A stretch of 11,458 nucleotides of DNA from Candidatus Bathyarchaeum sp. (GTDB lineage Archaea; Thermoproteota; Bathyarchaeia; Bathyarchaeales; Bathyarchaeaceae): contig PIXT01000047.1 in assembly GCA_003096235.1 (NCBI GenBank), forward strand, positions 1 to 11,458, given 5' to 3'. Below the pieces are notes generated by a model, which saw only the letters and a program-made list of their open reading frames with translations, had not been told where the DNA came from and made no database searches. Both the position numbers and the translations under genes were made by a program. This document shows positions 1 to 6,961 of the stretch, piece after piece; position 1 is the stretch's first letter, and every line of letters begins with the position of its first letter.

Positions 1-2
1 CC

Positions 3-563
3 TATGGGATGCCCCTTGATACTCAGGATGCAGAGAATGCTGCCAGACAAGTCGCAGAAGAGGAAGATCTTCTCTTGTTGACTGGTGAATATACTGGCTG
101 GAACGCTCTAGGAATCGAAGGACTATCAACAGCAACAGGACGAAACACCAAAGCAAGCGCAGGCGCATGGCCAGCAAACGCCCTAACTGACCTATCTGCA
201 GCTATCGGAGAACTAGAAACCGACGGACACGTTGGACCCTACGCTGCAGTACTAAGATCCAGTTGGGCAGCAAAACTAAGAGCCTTAGTAACAAACACAG
301 CAACAAAATGGATCGAAGTCATACAAGACCTCTTCAAAGCAGGAATCTACGTCAGCGACAGCCTCTACACCAGCGCAGGAGCAACAACCTCAGCCCTAGT
401 AGTAGAGCCAGGACAGGACAACTTTGACATGGTGATCGGCAGAGACCTTTCGTTGTTCACAAAGCAGGACGAGGACATGAACCTTCAATGCAAGGTCCAT
501 GAAGTCGTGGCACCCCGAATCAAGCGCCCAACATCAATCTGCGAAATAACAGGACTAACATAA
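3..563 (+). CDS. Encapsulin-like HK97-fold major capsid protein (5' partial)
   Basis: The reading frame is open to the left edge (Tyr-Gly before the first ATG at 9), so this is the C-terminal part of a longer gene; family 1 encapsulins are about 265 residues and about 187 are seen. By recall, the order of conserved blocks follows the encapsulin/linocin-M18 family: an acidic helix (AARQVAEEEDLLLLTG), an IEGL motif, a DGHVGPYAAVL block matching the family's GPY segment, an ALVVEPG segment, then a VIGRDLSL motif like encapsulin LGQDLS, and a C-terminal strand ending EITGL. Encapsulins and tailed-virus capsid proteins share the HK97 fold. The gp10-like and connector-like genes at the other end of the window favour a virion shell over a cargo compartment. 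The stop is TAA, followed closely by a hairpin. The family call is strong; the capsid role is inferred from context. Confidence 0.85.
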   Translation, partial: YGMPLDTQDAENAARQVAEEEDLLLLTGEYTGWNALGIEGLSTATGRNTKASAGAWPANALTDLSAAIGELETDGHVGPYAAVLRSSWAAKLRALVTNTATKWIEVIQDLFKAGIYVSDSLYTSAGATTSALVVEPGQDNFDMVIGRDLSLFTKQDEDMNLQCKVHEVVAPRIKRPTSICEITGLT

Positions 564-570
564 CCTAACA

Positions 571-593
571 AAAGAACTCACGTTCTTTCTTTT
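571..593 (+). terminator. Hairpin with T-rich tail after the capsid gene
   Basis: Seven-base arms AAAGAAC (571-577) and GTTCTTT (582-588) pair perfectly around a TCAC loop and are followed by CTTTT. It begins 8 bases after the capsid stop codon. It may end or attenuate the capsid transcript, or protect its 3' end. Archaeal termination depends mainly on T-runs, so the hairpin itself may instead act on the RNA. Confidence 0.45.
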
Positions 594-630
594 CCCTCAT
601 TTCTTTTCGAGGATAAACTAACCACCGAAA

Positions 631-870
631 TTGGAGGAAACAAAACTGAAATTCAAACTAAAAAAAGGCAAAGGATCGGTCAGCGAATTCGTAGACAAAA
701 CAGGAAATAGGTTCAAACCCGGCGACATACTGGAGTTGCCTGAAAGCTACAATGGTGAAAAATGGCTCGAAGCAGTGAAAATTCAAAAGCCAGAAATTAA
801 GCTGCAAGATCTTGAAACTTCTACAAAAAAGAAAACAGAAAAACGCAAACATAAAACAAACCTCCAGTAA
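631..870 (+). CDS. Small basic protein downstream of capsid gene, possible SH3-like fold
   Basis: A 79-residue protein with a TTG start. The N-terminal half is lysine-rich; the middle (about residues 18-50, VDKTGNRFKPGDILELPE) has the pattern of short viral proteins found beside capsid genes, in which an R-x-x-PGD turn precedes a strand and a helix. The C-terminus is a very basic, probably disordered tail (STKKKTEKRKHKT). Nothing indicates an enzyme. Its place directly after the capsid gene suggests a minor structural or head-completion role, but I do not recognise a named family. A GAGG at 609-612 lies too far from the TTG to be a convincing ribosome site, so the start is uncertain. Confidence 0.6.
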   Translation: MEETKLKFKLKKGKGSVSEFVDKTGNRFKPGDILELPESYNGEKWLEAVKIQKPEIKLQDLETSTKKKTEKRKHKTNLQ

Positions 871-918
871 AGGGTAGGCGCTCACTTTTTCTATTCTAAT
901 AAAATCAAGGTGACCGTG

Positions 919-1164
919 TTGAAAGCTGATATGAAACGGGACATTCTCCGCAGAACCATTTTGGAATTTGTTGATAAAGGCTGCGTCCACTATACTGACT
1001 TGGGCAAGAAGGTGTGCTCCTCATGTCACCCCTTCGCTACCATAAACACCTTCAATTCGCAGCTCCGATACCTGCTGGACAGTCATTACATTGAAAAAGT
1101 CGCCAGAGGCGTCTACCAGATAACACTCAGAGGCACACAATACCTACATCTGCTAACAGCATAA
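919..1164 (+). CDS. Small winged-helix DNA-binding regulator (copy 1, intact)
   Basis: An 81-residue protein if it starts at TTG 919, which lies 5 bases after a Shine-Dalgarno-like GGTGA (909-913); GTG 910 and GTG 916 are alternatives in the same frame. The sequence reads as a winged helix: an N-terminal helix (DILRRTILEFVDKG), HYTDLGKKVC, a putative recognition helix (TINTFNSQLRYLLDSHYI), then a wing (VARGVYQITLRGTQYLHLL). It also has a CSSCH motif; two cysteines and a histidine so close could bind metal or be redox-active, which is inference. It stands alone just upstream of the paired palindromes and the first kelch gene, making it the best candidate to bind them and regulate the surface genes. 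A rearranged second copy lies at 6962-7177. Confidence 0.75.
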   Translation: MKADMKRDILRRTILEFVDKGCVHYTDLGKKVCSSCHPFATINTFNSQLRYLLDSHYIEKVARGVYQITLRGTQYLHLLTA

Positions 1165-1282
1165 CACACATCCATAAAATCTAGTCAAAAATTCTTGACC
1201 AACCAAACCCCAGTTTAGTTAAGTTTTCTTGACAAAAACGCTTTTCCCTTAGAAAGGAAATTTTATCTCGGGGGAATAAGCA
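980..1282 (+). repeat. Direct repeat I, copy A (regulator 3' part, operators, start-codon position)
   Basis: This segment matches 6993-7295 at a constant offset of 6013 with no net insertion or deletion. Identity is very high across the regulator coding part (mostly third-position changes), moderate across the paired palindromes, and low between about 1245 and 1281. The alignment ends at the ATG of the propeller gene at 7295, which corresponds to an ATA at 1282. Confidence 0.85.
1184..1233 (+). promoter_or_regulatory. Paired 16-bp operator-like palindromes, locus 1
   Basis: Site a (1184-1199) is GTCAAAAATTCTTGAC and site b (1218-1233) is GTTAAGTTTTCTTGAC. Each is an imperfect dyad of two 6-base half sites around 4 bases, and they start 34 bp apart. 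Site b is followed by AAAAACGCTTTT, also conserved behind the other two pairs. The position is between the winged-helix gene and the first kelch gene, suitable for repression or activation of the surface unit. Confidence 0.7.
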
Positions 1283-1296
1283 TAAATAAAAGCCTC

Positions 1297-2442
1297 GTGT
1301 TGTTGCTAGTTCTCTTCCTCCTATCGGCTACAGGCATAAATATTGCTAAACCTGCGTCTTCTATCGAAGCAAAAGAAAACTTCTGGACGGAATTAGCTCC
1401 TATACAACCAAAGTTCTACTACACCTATGGGGCTGCGGTTGTGAATGGAACCATCTATTTTATGGGAAGCGATATCAACGAGCAATACAACCCCCAAACC
1501 AACACGTGGACATCGAAAACTCCTCCACCCATATTCTTTGGCTATGTTGCAGCCGTTACTGCATGTCAAAACAAAATCCACGTCATAGGAAGAACCGCTC
1601 ACATGGTCTATGATCCAGCAACCGACACATGGGAAAACAGAACCCCGATGACCAAAGAAAGAAATACCAACGGCGCCAATGTCATCGATGAAAAAATCTA
1701 CGTAATTAGCGGTGGAATCCCCGGGTTCATATCTCAATACTTAACCTCGAGTGCAAATGAGGTTTATTACCCTGAAAACGATTCTTGGATGGAACTAGAG
1801 CCTATCCCTACACCAGTTTCTGGATATGCTTCAGCTGTTTTAGATAATAAAATATACATAATTGGAGGGAGGAAGGAAGGAGTTGGGCCCCCTCCCCCAC
1901 CAATCACTTTAGTTCAAATCTACGATCCTGAAACAAATAAATGGACTGAAGGCACACCACTTGAGGAACCCGTTGCAGGTGCGGCAGCAATCACAACCAC
2001 AGGTTTGATGGCGCCCAAACGAATCTATGTTATAGGTGGGGACATCATAATCGCAGGAAATCACCTCGTCCAGTATTCCGACCATAATCAAATCTATGAC
2101 CCACAAACTGAAAGCTGGGACTTCGGAGTCCAAATGCCTACGGGACGCTCCAGCTTAGCACTTGTAAATGTTGACGACACACTTTACGCCCTTGGTGGCA
2201 CAAACAAAACTGTCTATGGGATAACGGTTCCAGGTGACGCTTCAGAAGAAGAGTGGGAAGCTGCATACGACAAAATCGCTTCTACGCGGACTCACGCAAA
2301 CGAAAGATACACGCCAATCGGATATATTCCAGAGTTTCCCTCATGGACACCATTGCTGATAACGTTAGTTGCAGTTGTAGCTGTGGCAGTAGTTTACAGA
2401 CATAATCTACACAAACAAAACCAAAGGAGCGAGAACCAGTGA
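1297..2442 (+). CDS. Secreted kelch-repeat surface protein with IPEFPSW C-terminal anchor
   Basis: A 381-residue protein from GTG 1297. The N-terminus is a hydrophobic export signal. Residues about 28-315 carry kelch-type beta-propeller repeats, with five Tyr-x-Pro-x-x-x-x-Trp motifs (such as YDPATDTW and YDPETNKW) interleaved with IYVIGG-type double-glycine strands. IPEFPSW (residues 344-350) is followed by a membrane helix and a basic tail, so the propeller should face outside the cell. Kelch propellers usually bind protein or glycan partners; no catalytic residues are evident. The start is doubtful: in-frame ATA at 1282 (ATA AAT AAA) has GGGGG 7 bases upstream, aligns with the ATG of the gene at 7295, and would restore an INKS lysine-bearing signal peptide. 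The stop overlaps the next start (GTGA). Confidence 0.85.
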   Translation: MLLLVLFLLSATGINIAKPASSIEAKENFWTELAPIQPKFYYTYGAAVVNGTIYFMGSDINEQYNPQTNTWTSKTPPPIFFGYVAAVTACQNKIHVIGRTAHMVYDPATDTWENRTPMTKERNTNGANVIDEKIYVISGGIPGFISQYLTSSANEVYYPENDSWMELEPIPTPVSGYASAVLDNKIYIIGGRKEGVGPPPPPITLVQIYDPETNKWTEGTPLEEPVAGAAAITTTGLMAPKRIYVIGGDIIIAGNHLVQYSDHNQIYDPQTESWDFGVQMPTGRSSLALVNVDDTLYALGGTNKTVYGITVPGDASEEEWEAAYDKIASTRTHANERYTPIGYIPEFPSWTPLLITLVAVVAVAVVYRHNLHKQNQRSENQ

Positions 2443-3395
2443 AAAAGGCTGCGTGTTTGTTTGTTCTGTTGCTGTTTCTTTCTGTTGTTCTGCCCGCTTT
2501 TTCAACCCCTTTAGTATGGGCAGCTGATGATTCTTGGGTGACCTTGGAGCCTTTACCTACAACAAGAAGAGACCTTAGGGTTGCAACTATGAATGGAAAG
2601 ATTTACGTTATTGGGGGCAGAAACGATGATGGCTATCTGTCCACCAACGAAGAATATGATCCGGCAACAAACACTTGGACCACGAAGACGCCCATGCTCA
2701 CCCCACGAAGCGATTTTGGGATAGCTGTGGTTAATGACAAAATATACTGCATTGGCGGCATAATTGACTTTGATTGGAGTGGATATGGAAAAGGCATACT
2801 TACTGCAGTCAACGAAGTTTATGACCCAGCAACGGACACATGGGACACTTTGACCTCAATGCCCACAAAAAGACAGCGACCAACAGCCAATGTTGTCAAC
2901 GGAAAAATCTATCTAATATACGGATTTCAATACCAAAATTTACCTCCACCTCAAACCAGAACAGAACTGGATGTAAATGAGGTCTATGATCCTGAAACCG
3001 ATTCATGGACCACAAAAACTTCCATGCCATATACGCCCTACGGTCCTGCATCTGCAACTATAGACAACAAAATCTATGTGATAGGCGGCTTCAAGAGCAA
3101 TTTAACCCAAATATACGAACCTGAATCTGACAGCTGGAGCCAAGGAGCCCCTATTCCCACCGCCGTTGCTTTGGCGGGTGCAGCTGCAACCAGTGGTGAG
3201 ATGGCTCCCAAACGAATCTATGTTATAGGTGGATATCCATCTGGCGCTGAGGTTCGATTGAATCAGATTTACGACCCTGAAACAGACACTTGGAGTAGCG
3301 GCAGTCAGATGCCTACTGCCCGCCATAGTTTAGGAGTTGCGGTCGTAAATGATGTATTATATTCCATTGGGGGGGGGGGGCTTCTACTAATTTGA
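2439..3395 (+). CDS. Second kelch-repeat protein, frame broken at a G12 tract
   Basis: It starts at GTG within a GTGA overlap with the preceding stop, so the two kelch genes are probably translationally coupled. The signal peptide is clear (MKKAACLFVLLLFLSVV, with a likely cleavage site near VWAADD). Residues about 30-315 hold kelch repeats with five YDPATxTW/YDPETDSW motifs. The frame runs into 12 G (3369-3380), which encode the last double-glycine region, then reads LLLI and stops. No anchor follows in this frame; the IPEFPSW membrane anchor lies immediately downstream in another frame (3392-3868). As written, a soluble secreted propeller would be made. With 10 or 13 G the product would be one fused protein of about 476-477 residues. 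This is phase variation, a fixed frameshift or a sequencing error. Confidence 0.85.
   Translation: MKKAACLFVLLLFLSVVLPAFSTPLVWAADDSWVTLEPLPTTRRDLRVATMNGKIYVIGGRNDDGYLSTNEEYDPATNTWTTKTPMLTPRSDFGIAVVNDKIYCIGGIIDFDWSGYGKGILTAVNEVYDPATDTWDTLTSMPTKRQRPTANVVNGKIYLIYGFQYQNLPPPQTRTELDVNEVYDPETDSWTTKTSMPYTPYGPASATIDNKIYVIGGFKSNLTQIYEPESDSWSQGAPIPTAVALAGAAATSGEMAPKRIYVIGGYPSGAEVRLNQIYDPETDTWSSGSQMPTARHSLGVAVVNDVLYSIGGGGLLLI
3369..3380 (+). repeat. Homopolymeric G12 tract at the frame break
   Basis: Twelve consecutive G fall within the final IGG glycine motif of the second kelch protein. The upstream frame continues as GGGG-LLLI-stop. Adding one G or losing two joins it to the frame reading ASTNLNVRQYPENEQY, which leads into the anchored C-terminal domain. 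It is the longest homopolymer in the window. Confidence 0.95.
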
Positions 3396-3868
3396 ACGTG
3401 CGCCAATACCCTGAAAATGAACAGTATGTTCCTGCGGATTATGTCGCAAAGGTTTATTCTCAGGTTTTTGATGCGGGTACTTGGGAGGATACCCAATACG
3501 ACGTTTTTGTGGTCAGTAACTCCACGGTTTCAGATTTTAGTTTCAACTCTGATGGCGCTAAAGTAAGTTTTAAGACTGGGGGCGAACTGAGAACCACGGG
3601 TTTTTGCAATGTGACAATCCCAAAAAACCTGATTTACTCTGAAAACACTTGGACTGTAATCGCGGACGGAACCTCGCTCACGCCTACAGTCAACGAGAAA
3701 GAAAACTACACTGCCCTTCACTTCACATACAGCCACGATACCCAAATAATACAAATAATCGGAACCGATGCAATCCCAGAATTTCCTTCATGGACTATTT
3801 TACCCTTCTTCGTTGTAGTAACTTTAATCATGCTATTTGTTAGAATCAAAATTCAAAGAAAGGATTAG
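3392..3868 (+). CDS. C-terminal half of the second kelch protein: Ig-like domain plus IPEFPSW anchor
   Basis: The 158 residues from TTG 3392 probably do not form an independent gene. There is no signal peptide, and the open frame extends back into the G tract. The segment holds an Ig-like domain (around VFVVSNSTVSDFSF to FCNVTIP) closely resembling the domain in the 5520-6728 protein, then IPEFPSW (3773-3793), a membrane helix and a basic tail (RIKIQRKD). It is the part expected after the last kelch blade, as in the first kelch protein. The TTG at 3392 overlaps the upstream TGA (TTGA), so reinitiation is formally possible, but the product would lack an export signal. The fused reading with a G-tract length change is favoured. 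Confidence 0.7.
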   Translation: MNVRQYPENEQYVPADYVAKVYSQVFDAGTWEDTQYDVFVVSNSTVSDFSFNSDGAKVSFKTGGELRTTGFCNVTIPKNLIYSENTWTVIADGTSLTPTVNEKENYTALHFTYSHDTQIIQIIGTDAIPEFPSWTILPFFVVVTLIMLFVRIKIQRKD

Positions 3869-3869
3869 A

Positions 3870-4997
3870 ATGAATAAGCTCTCAAAACTAATTTTGGTTG
3901 TTCTTCTTTGTTTCAGTTTTTTTGTCTATTCCAAATGTTGTGTGGTAATAGCAGAACCAGAAACAATTGTAGTTCCAGATGATTTTAGCTCAATTCAAGA
4001 TGCAATTGATTTTGCTTTTGAAGGAGACACTATTTTTGTTAAGTCAGGCATTTATTATGAAAAATTAATTGTTGATAAATCTTTGAGTCTTATTGGAGAA
4101 AATTGGACAACTACAATTATTGATGCAAACCAAACTGGAACTCCTGTTACTATAACTCACAACAACGTAGGCGTAACTGGATTTACAATTTGTAATGGTT
4201 CAGGTTATGATGGTGGAGTTGCTTTTTGGTCAAGAATTGATTATTGCAACATAACTAAAAATAAAATAATTAACAATCCAATTGGAATAGAAGCCAGTTC
4301 CTCAAGTCATAGTATTTTTAATCAAAACTATTTTCTGAGAAACACAGTAAGTATTGAACTAAATGGGGGTTCCAACGGTTCATACTTTAACAATATTTCT
4401 GGAAACGAAATTTTGAAGGGTAATACTGGAATTTCAGTTATGTATAGCCACAATAATTCAATTTCCGAAAACAAAATTGAAGGTTGTAATGAAAGAGGAA
4501 TTTTCTTACTTTATTCAAACTATAATAGTTTTTTCGCAAATAGTGTAGTGAATTCAAAAGATGTTGCAATAGCTCTTTTGCATTCTAGTTTGAATGTTTT
4601 TTCAAAAAATGATTTTGTAAGAAATACCCAAATAAACGACGGGGGGTGGCTCATGCCCCCGTATAATGTTAGTTCAATAAACATCTGGGACTTTGCAGGT
4701 CAATGTAACTATTGGAGCGATTATAACGAAACAGATTCTGATTATGATGGTATTGGCGATAAACCCTACATAATCGATGATAATAACCAAGATAATTATC
4801 CGCTTATTGAACCGATTTTATTTAATCCTCCTCCAAAAGATGAACTTGAACACGATTCGTTTGCTGAATTTTCATCACTAGTAATTGGATTTTTTACATC
4901 AGAGATTGGAATAATATTATTTGGTGTCTCAATTGTTGCTCTTGTTTTAATTATCGCATTAGTCATTGTTGCTAGAAAAAAACTGAGCCAAAAATGA
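3870..4997 (+). CDS. NosD-like parallel beta-helix surface protein
   Basis: ATG 3870 lies one base after the preceding stop with AAAGGA (3859-3864) upstream; the longer frame from 3837 is rejected because ATG 3870 opens a proper signal peptide (MNKLSKLILVVLL). The protein has 375 residues. Residues about 35-265 show right-handed parallel beta-helix repeats with Asn-rich turns (NNISGN, NNSISENK, NVFSKND), as in NosD/periplasmic copper-binding proteins. An Asp-rich block about residues 280-315 (NYWSDYN, DSDYDGIGD, NQDNYPL) resembles calcium-binding loops and recurs in the 5520 protein. The end is a membrane helix and basic tail without IPEFPSW. Carbohydrate binding or processing is typical of the fold, but no catalytic residues can be assigned. 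It closes the kelch unit and looks more A+T-rich than its neighbours. Confidence 0.82.
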   Translation: MNKLSKLILVVLLCFSFFVYSKCCVVIAEPETIVVPDDFSSIQDAIDFAFEGDTIFVKSGIYYEKLIVDKSLSLIGENWTTTIIDANQTGTPVTITHNNVGVTGFTICNGSGYDGGVAFWSRIDYCNITKNKIINNPIGIEASSSSHSIFNQNYFLRNTVSIELNGGSNGSYFNNISGNEILKGNTGISVMYSHNNSISENKIEGCNERGIFLLYSNYNSFFANSVVNSKDVAIALLHSSLNVFSKNDFVRNTQINDGGWLMPPYNVSSINIWDFAGQCNYWSDYNETDSDYDGIGDKPYIIDDNNQDNYPLIEPILFNPPPKDELEHDSFAEFSSLVIGFFTSEIGIILFGVSIVALVLIIALVIVARKKLSQK

Positions 4998-5040
4998 CAA
5001 TACCCTGTTTTCCCCAAACGCACACATTCTCTTTTCACAG

Positions 5041-5065
5041 AATTATTCTTACGGCGAGAATAATT
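5041..5065. repeat. Perfect 9-bp inverted repeat
   Basis: Arms AATTATTCT and AGAATAATT flank TACGGCG, 43 bases after the NosD-like stop codon. No T-run follows on the + strand, so it is more likely a protein-binding dyad or mRNA 3' hairpin than a standard terminator. Confidence 0.6.
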
Positions 5066-5313
5066 AAGAACCTTTAGAACTAATAGATATAATAGATATA
5101 TAGAACAGGGAAAAGTCAGACCACTGTCAGACTGCCTTTCTGAGTTAAGACACTTTCATGACTGAAATCATACTTCCAGACCAAAATCAAGCACTGTTTT
5201 CTGGTCAATCATATCAAAATCATACTGGTTGATTTCAGGGAGTGTTTTTTCAAGAAAATACAATCACGAGTCAATTCTCACTATGTAAAATCAAGAACAT
5301 TACCATTTTTTTT

Positions 5314-5338
5314 GGTTAAAATTTAACCTTTTTCCCCT
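5314..5338 (+). terminator. Palindrome followed by T/C-rich tract
   Basis: GGTTAAA and TTTAACC form a perfect 7-base dyad around a single A (5314-5328), followed by TTTTT and a long pyrimidine tract. Because the centre is one base, it would form a poor RNA hairpin as drawn, so it may instead be an operator; the T-run alone could terminate an archaeal transcript. Confidence 0.35.
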
Positions 5339-5423
5339 CTTCTCTTCTATCTTACCTATCTACTCCTCTTCTCACAATACACAAAACGAAAAACTATAAC
5401 AAAAAACTCACACACATTTGTGA

Positions 5424-5474
5424 GTCAAACTTTTTTGACTAGTTACTAGCTGTTTTTGGTCAAGGTTTCTTGAC
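5424..5474 (+). promoter_or_regulatory. Paired 16-bp operator-like palindromes, locus 2
   Basis: Site a (5424-5439) is GTCAAACTTTTTTGAC and site b (5459-5474) is GTCAAGGTTTCTTGAC. Both have perfect 6-base half sites, and they start 35 bp apart. Site b ends 45 bases before the ATG at 5520 and is followed by AAAAACCCTTTTCATA, whose CATA may form part of a weak TATA box. Confidence 0.72.
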
Positions 5475-5519
5475 AAAAACCCTTTTCATAACTCAAAAAC
5501 TAATAATATTCTGTTGAAA

Positions 5520-6728
5520 ATGAATAAACTCAGATACTTGGGTGTAGCTGTAGCGTTTTCTTTGATCTTTCTTACTTTTCCCTATATTCAAAAGGTTGAG
5601 GCTCAAAGCCTAATTTACATAAGAAGTGATGGAAGTGTTGAAGGAACAGATAAAATCGTTCAGAGTAAAGGAAACATCTACACATTTACTGATGATATTT
5701 TTGGTGAAATTAAGGTTCAAAGAGGCAACTGCATAATTGACGGGGCAGGATACGCCCTTAAGGGAAATTGGACAGGATATGACCTTCAGAATTACAATTA
5801 TATTAAGGGAATAGACCTATCAAATAATCGTGTTTCTGAGCCTTCACGGATTGCAATCACTAGTGTAGTTATAAAAAATCTGGTAATTACTAATTTTCTT
5901 TATGGAATAGAAGGAATCAACAGCTACGACAACACCGTCTGTGGCTGCTACATTTCCGATTGCGGCAGAGGCATCAATATGCCTAATAACTTTCTAATTA
6001 CTAATAACACTCTAAAAAGTGGCATATTCATAGACTACACTAATTCAGACAATATTATCACAAAAAATAACATGATACCCGCAGGAGAATATGAAGAATA
6101 TCCCGCTGCTAATTTGGTGGGTGTTTTTTTGGCTACCCAACCCACAGTAAACATGAATTTCTGGAGCGATTATAACGGCACAGACATTGATGGAGACGGA
6201 ATAGGTGACACGCCCTATATAATTAATGAGGAAAATCAGGATAACTATCCAATAATTGAACCATTTGATCTTGAGACGATTCCAAAATCTGTTACGGATT
6301 CAGCTTCATTATTTGAAGAAAGAAGATTCCAAGTGCATGATACCCATGACTTTTATTATGTTACAATTGTTAGCAACTCGACTGTTTCTGATTTTTATTT
6401 TCTTTATTCTTCGATGCGCGTTAGCTTTTATGTTAACGGAACCTCCGGGACAGCAGGTTTGTGCAATGTCACTATCTCCTCAGAATTTATGTCAACTGAA
6501 TTTTCAATCTTCAAAGATGAAACACCTCTGGTAAAAAACACAGATTACACAGAAACCTTCAACGGCACCCACTATTTGTTCACAATCACCTACGACCACA
6601 GCACCCATCTGATACAAATCTACGCAAACAACAACATTCCAGAGTTTCCCTCCTGGACGCCCTTACTCATCTCTTTAGTTGCAATGGTAGTTGTGGCGGT
6701 TGTTTACAGGAAGAGGTTAGCCAAGTAA
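5520..6728 (+). CDS. Secreted beta-helix plus Ig-like surface protein with IPEFPSW anchor
   Basis: ATG 5520 (MNKLRYLGVAV) is preferred over in-frame TTG 5514; no ribosome site is evident, suggesting a leaderless or near-leaderless message. The 402-residue protein has a signal peptide ending near VEAQ, then beta-helix-like strands at about residues 60-215 (NCIIDGAGYAL, IKNLVITNFLYGIEG). The Asp-rich block NFWSDYN / DIDGDGIGD / NQDNYPII recurs from the NosD-like protein. An Ig-like domain at about residues 275-370 (VSNSTVSDFYF, LCNVTIS) matches the one after the G12 tract. IPEFPSW is at 373-379, followed by a membrane helix and KRLAK. It looks like a chimera of modules used by its neighbours. 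It is transcribed alone behind its own operator pair and is followed by T-runs. Confidence 0.85.
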   Translation: MNKLRYLGVAVAFSLIFLTFPYIQKVEAQSLIYIRSDGSVEGTDKIVQSKGNIYTFTDDIFGEIKVQRGNCIIDGAGYALKGNWTGYDLQNYNYIKGIDLSNNRVSEPSRIAITSVVIKNLVITNFLYGIEGINSYDNTVCGCYISDCGRGINMPNNFLITNNTLKSGIFIDYTNSDNIITKNNMIPAGEYEEYPAANLVGVFLATQPTVNMNFWSDYNGTDIDGDGIGDTPYIINEENQDNYPIIEPFDLETIPKSVTDSASLFEERRFQVHDTHDFYYVTIVSNSTVSDFYFLYSSMRVSFYVNGTSGTAGLCNVTISSEFMSTEFSIFKDETPLVKNTDYTETFNGTHYLFTITYDHSTHLIQIYANNNIPEFPSWTPLLISLVAMVVVAVVYRKRLAK

Positions 6729-6785
6729 GATCGCAAATATTGTGTCTACTTACGATGTTATTTCGTCAACGTTCTTTTAACGATG

Positions 6786-6820
6786 TTTTTTTAACATGGT
6801 TCTTTTTGTATCGTTTTTTT
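6786..6820 (+). terminator. Oligo-T terminator-like runs, copy A
   Basis: Two runs of seven T (6786-6792 and 6814-6820) and one of five T lie within 35 bases, 57 bases after the stop of the beta-helix gene. Short T-runs are the usual intrinsic termination signal in archaea. The arrangement is preserved in the copy at 9874-9908. Confidence 0.6.
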
Positions 6821-6862
6821 CGCCAAAATAGCTTAAATCTGCCTTATTTATCGTTTTAAGGT

Positions 6863-6946
6863 ATGGAAACCAGTTTAATCATTGCTTTAATCACGCCAAT
6901 TCTTTCTGCTGTTTCAGTGTTTTTGGGAGCAAAATACCAGAAGTGA
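6863..6946 (+). pseudogene. Truncated copy of the membrane miniprotein gene
   Basis: ATG 6863 opens METSLIIALITPILSAV, the hydrophobic helix of the intact gene at 9951. After 27 codons the frame hits TGA (6944-6946) exactly where the intact copy has TGG (Trp). Beyond the stop the frame stays open (LEDKTLQ) and runs without another stop into the second winged-helix copy at 6962. The C-terminal helical half of the miniprotein is lost. A 27-residue membrane peptide could still be made, but a duplication remnant is more likely. Confidence 0.75.
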
Positions 6947-6961
6947 CTAGAAGATAAGACT

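Larger units (their letters stand above)
4998..5519 (+). other. Long intergenic region with palindromes and the locus 2 control region
   Basis: No credible gene is seen; the longest small frame noticed is 24 codons from ATG 5158. It holds a perfect 9-bp inverted repeat around 7 bases (AATTATTCT/AGAATAATT, 5041-5065), short direct repeats TAATAGATA (about 5080-5099) and GTCAGAC (5115-5121 and 5126-5132), and a palindrome GGTTAAAATTTAACC (5314-5328) followed by a T-run and a pyrimidine-rich stretch to about 5376, which could terminate transcription. A CTCACA/TGTGAG dyad lies at 5407-5424, next to the two operator-like palindromes. Unlike loci 1 and 3, no winged-helix gene precedes the operators. 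Confidence 0.6.
6684..6946 (+). repeat. Direct repeat II, copy A (anchor 3' end, terminator, broken miniprotein)
   Basis: It matches 9772-10034 at a constant offset of 3088. It covers the last codons of the anchor (MVVVAVVYRKRLAK), the intergenic T-runs, and the start of the membrane miniprotein gene. In the noncoding part (6729-6862) I counted about 15 differences in 134 positions by eye. Confidence 0.88.

Noticed and set aside
658..990. Minus-strand frame of 110 codons
   Set aside because: It spans two + strand genes and the gap between them, and its Phe/Cys-rich composition is that of a complement of Lys-rich coding sequence.
1885..1898. GGGCCCCCTCCCCC run in the first kelch gene as a second slippery tract
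   Set aside because: The C-runs are only five long, interrupted by T, in frame, and encode a plausible Pro-rich loop.
3837..3869. Upstream extension of the NosD-like gene
   Set aside because: The extra residues are charged and would bury the signal peptide; ATG 3870 with AAAGGA upstream fits better.
5158..5232. 24-codon frame starting at ATG 5158 in the long intergenic gap
   Set aside because: Too short, with no ribosome site and no recognisable motif; expected by chance.
6944..6946. TGA as a recoded Trp codon across the genome
   Set aside because: TGA serves as the natural stop of four other genes in the window, at positions that fit overlaps or domain ends.
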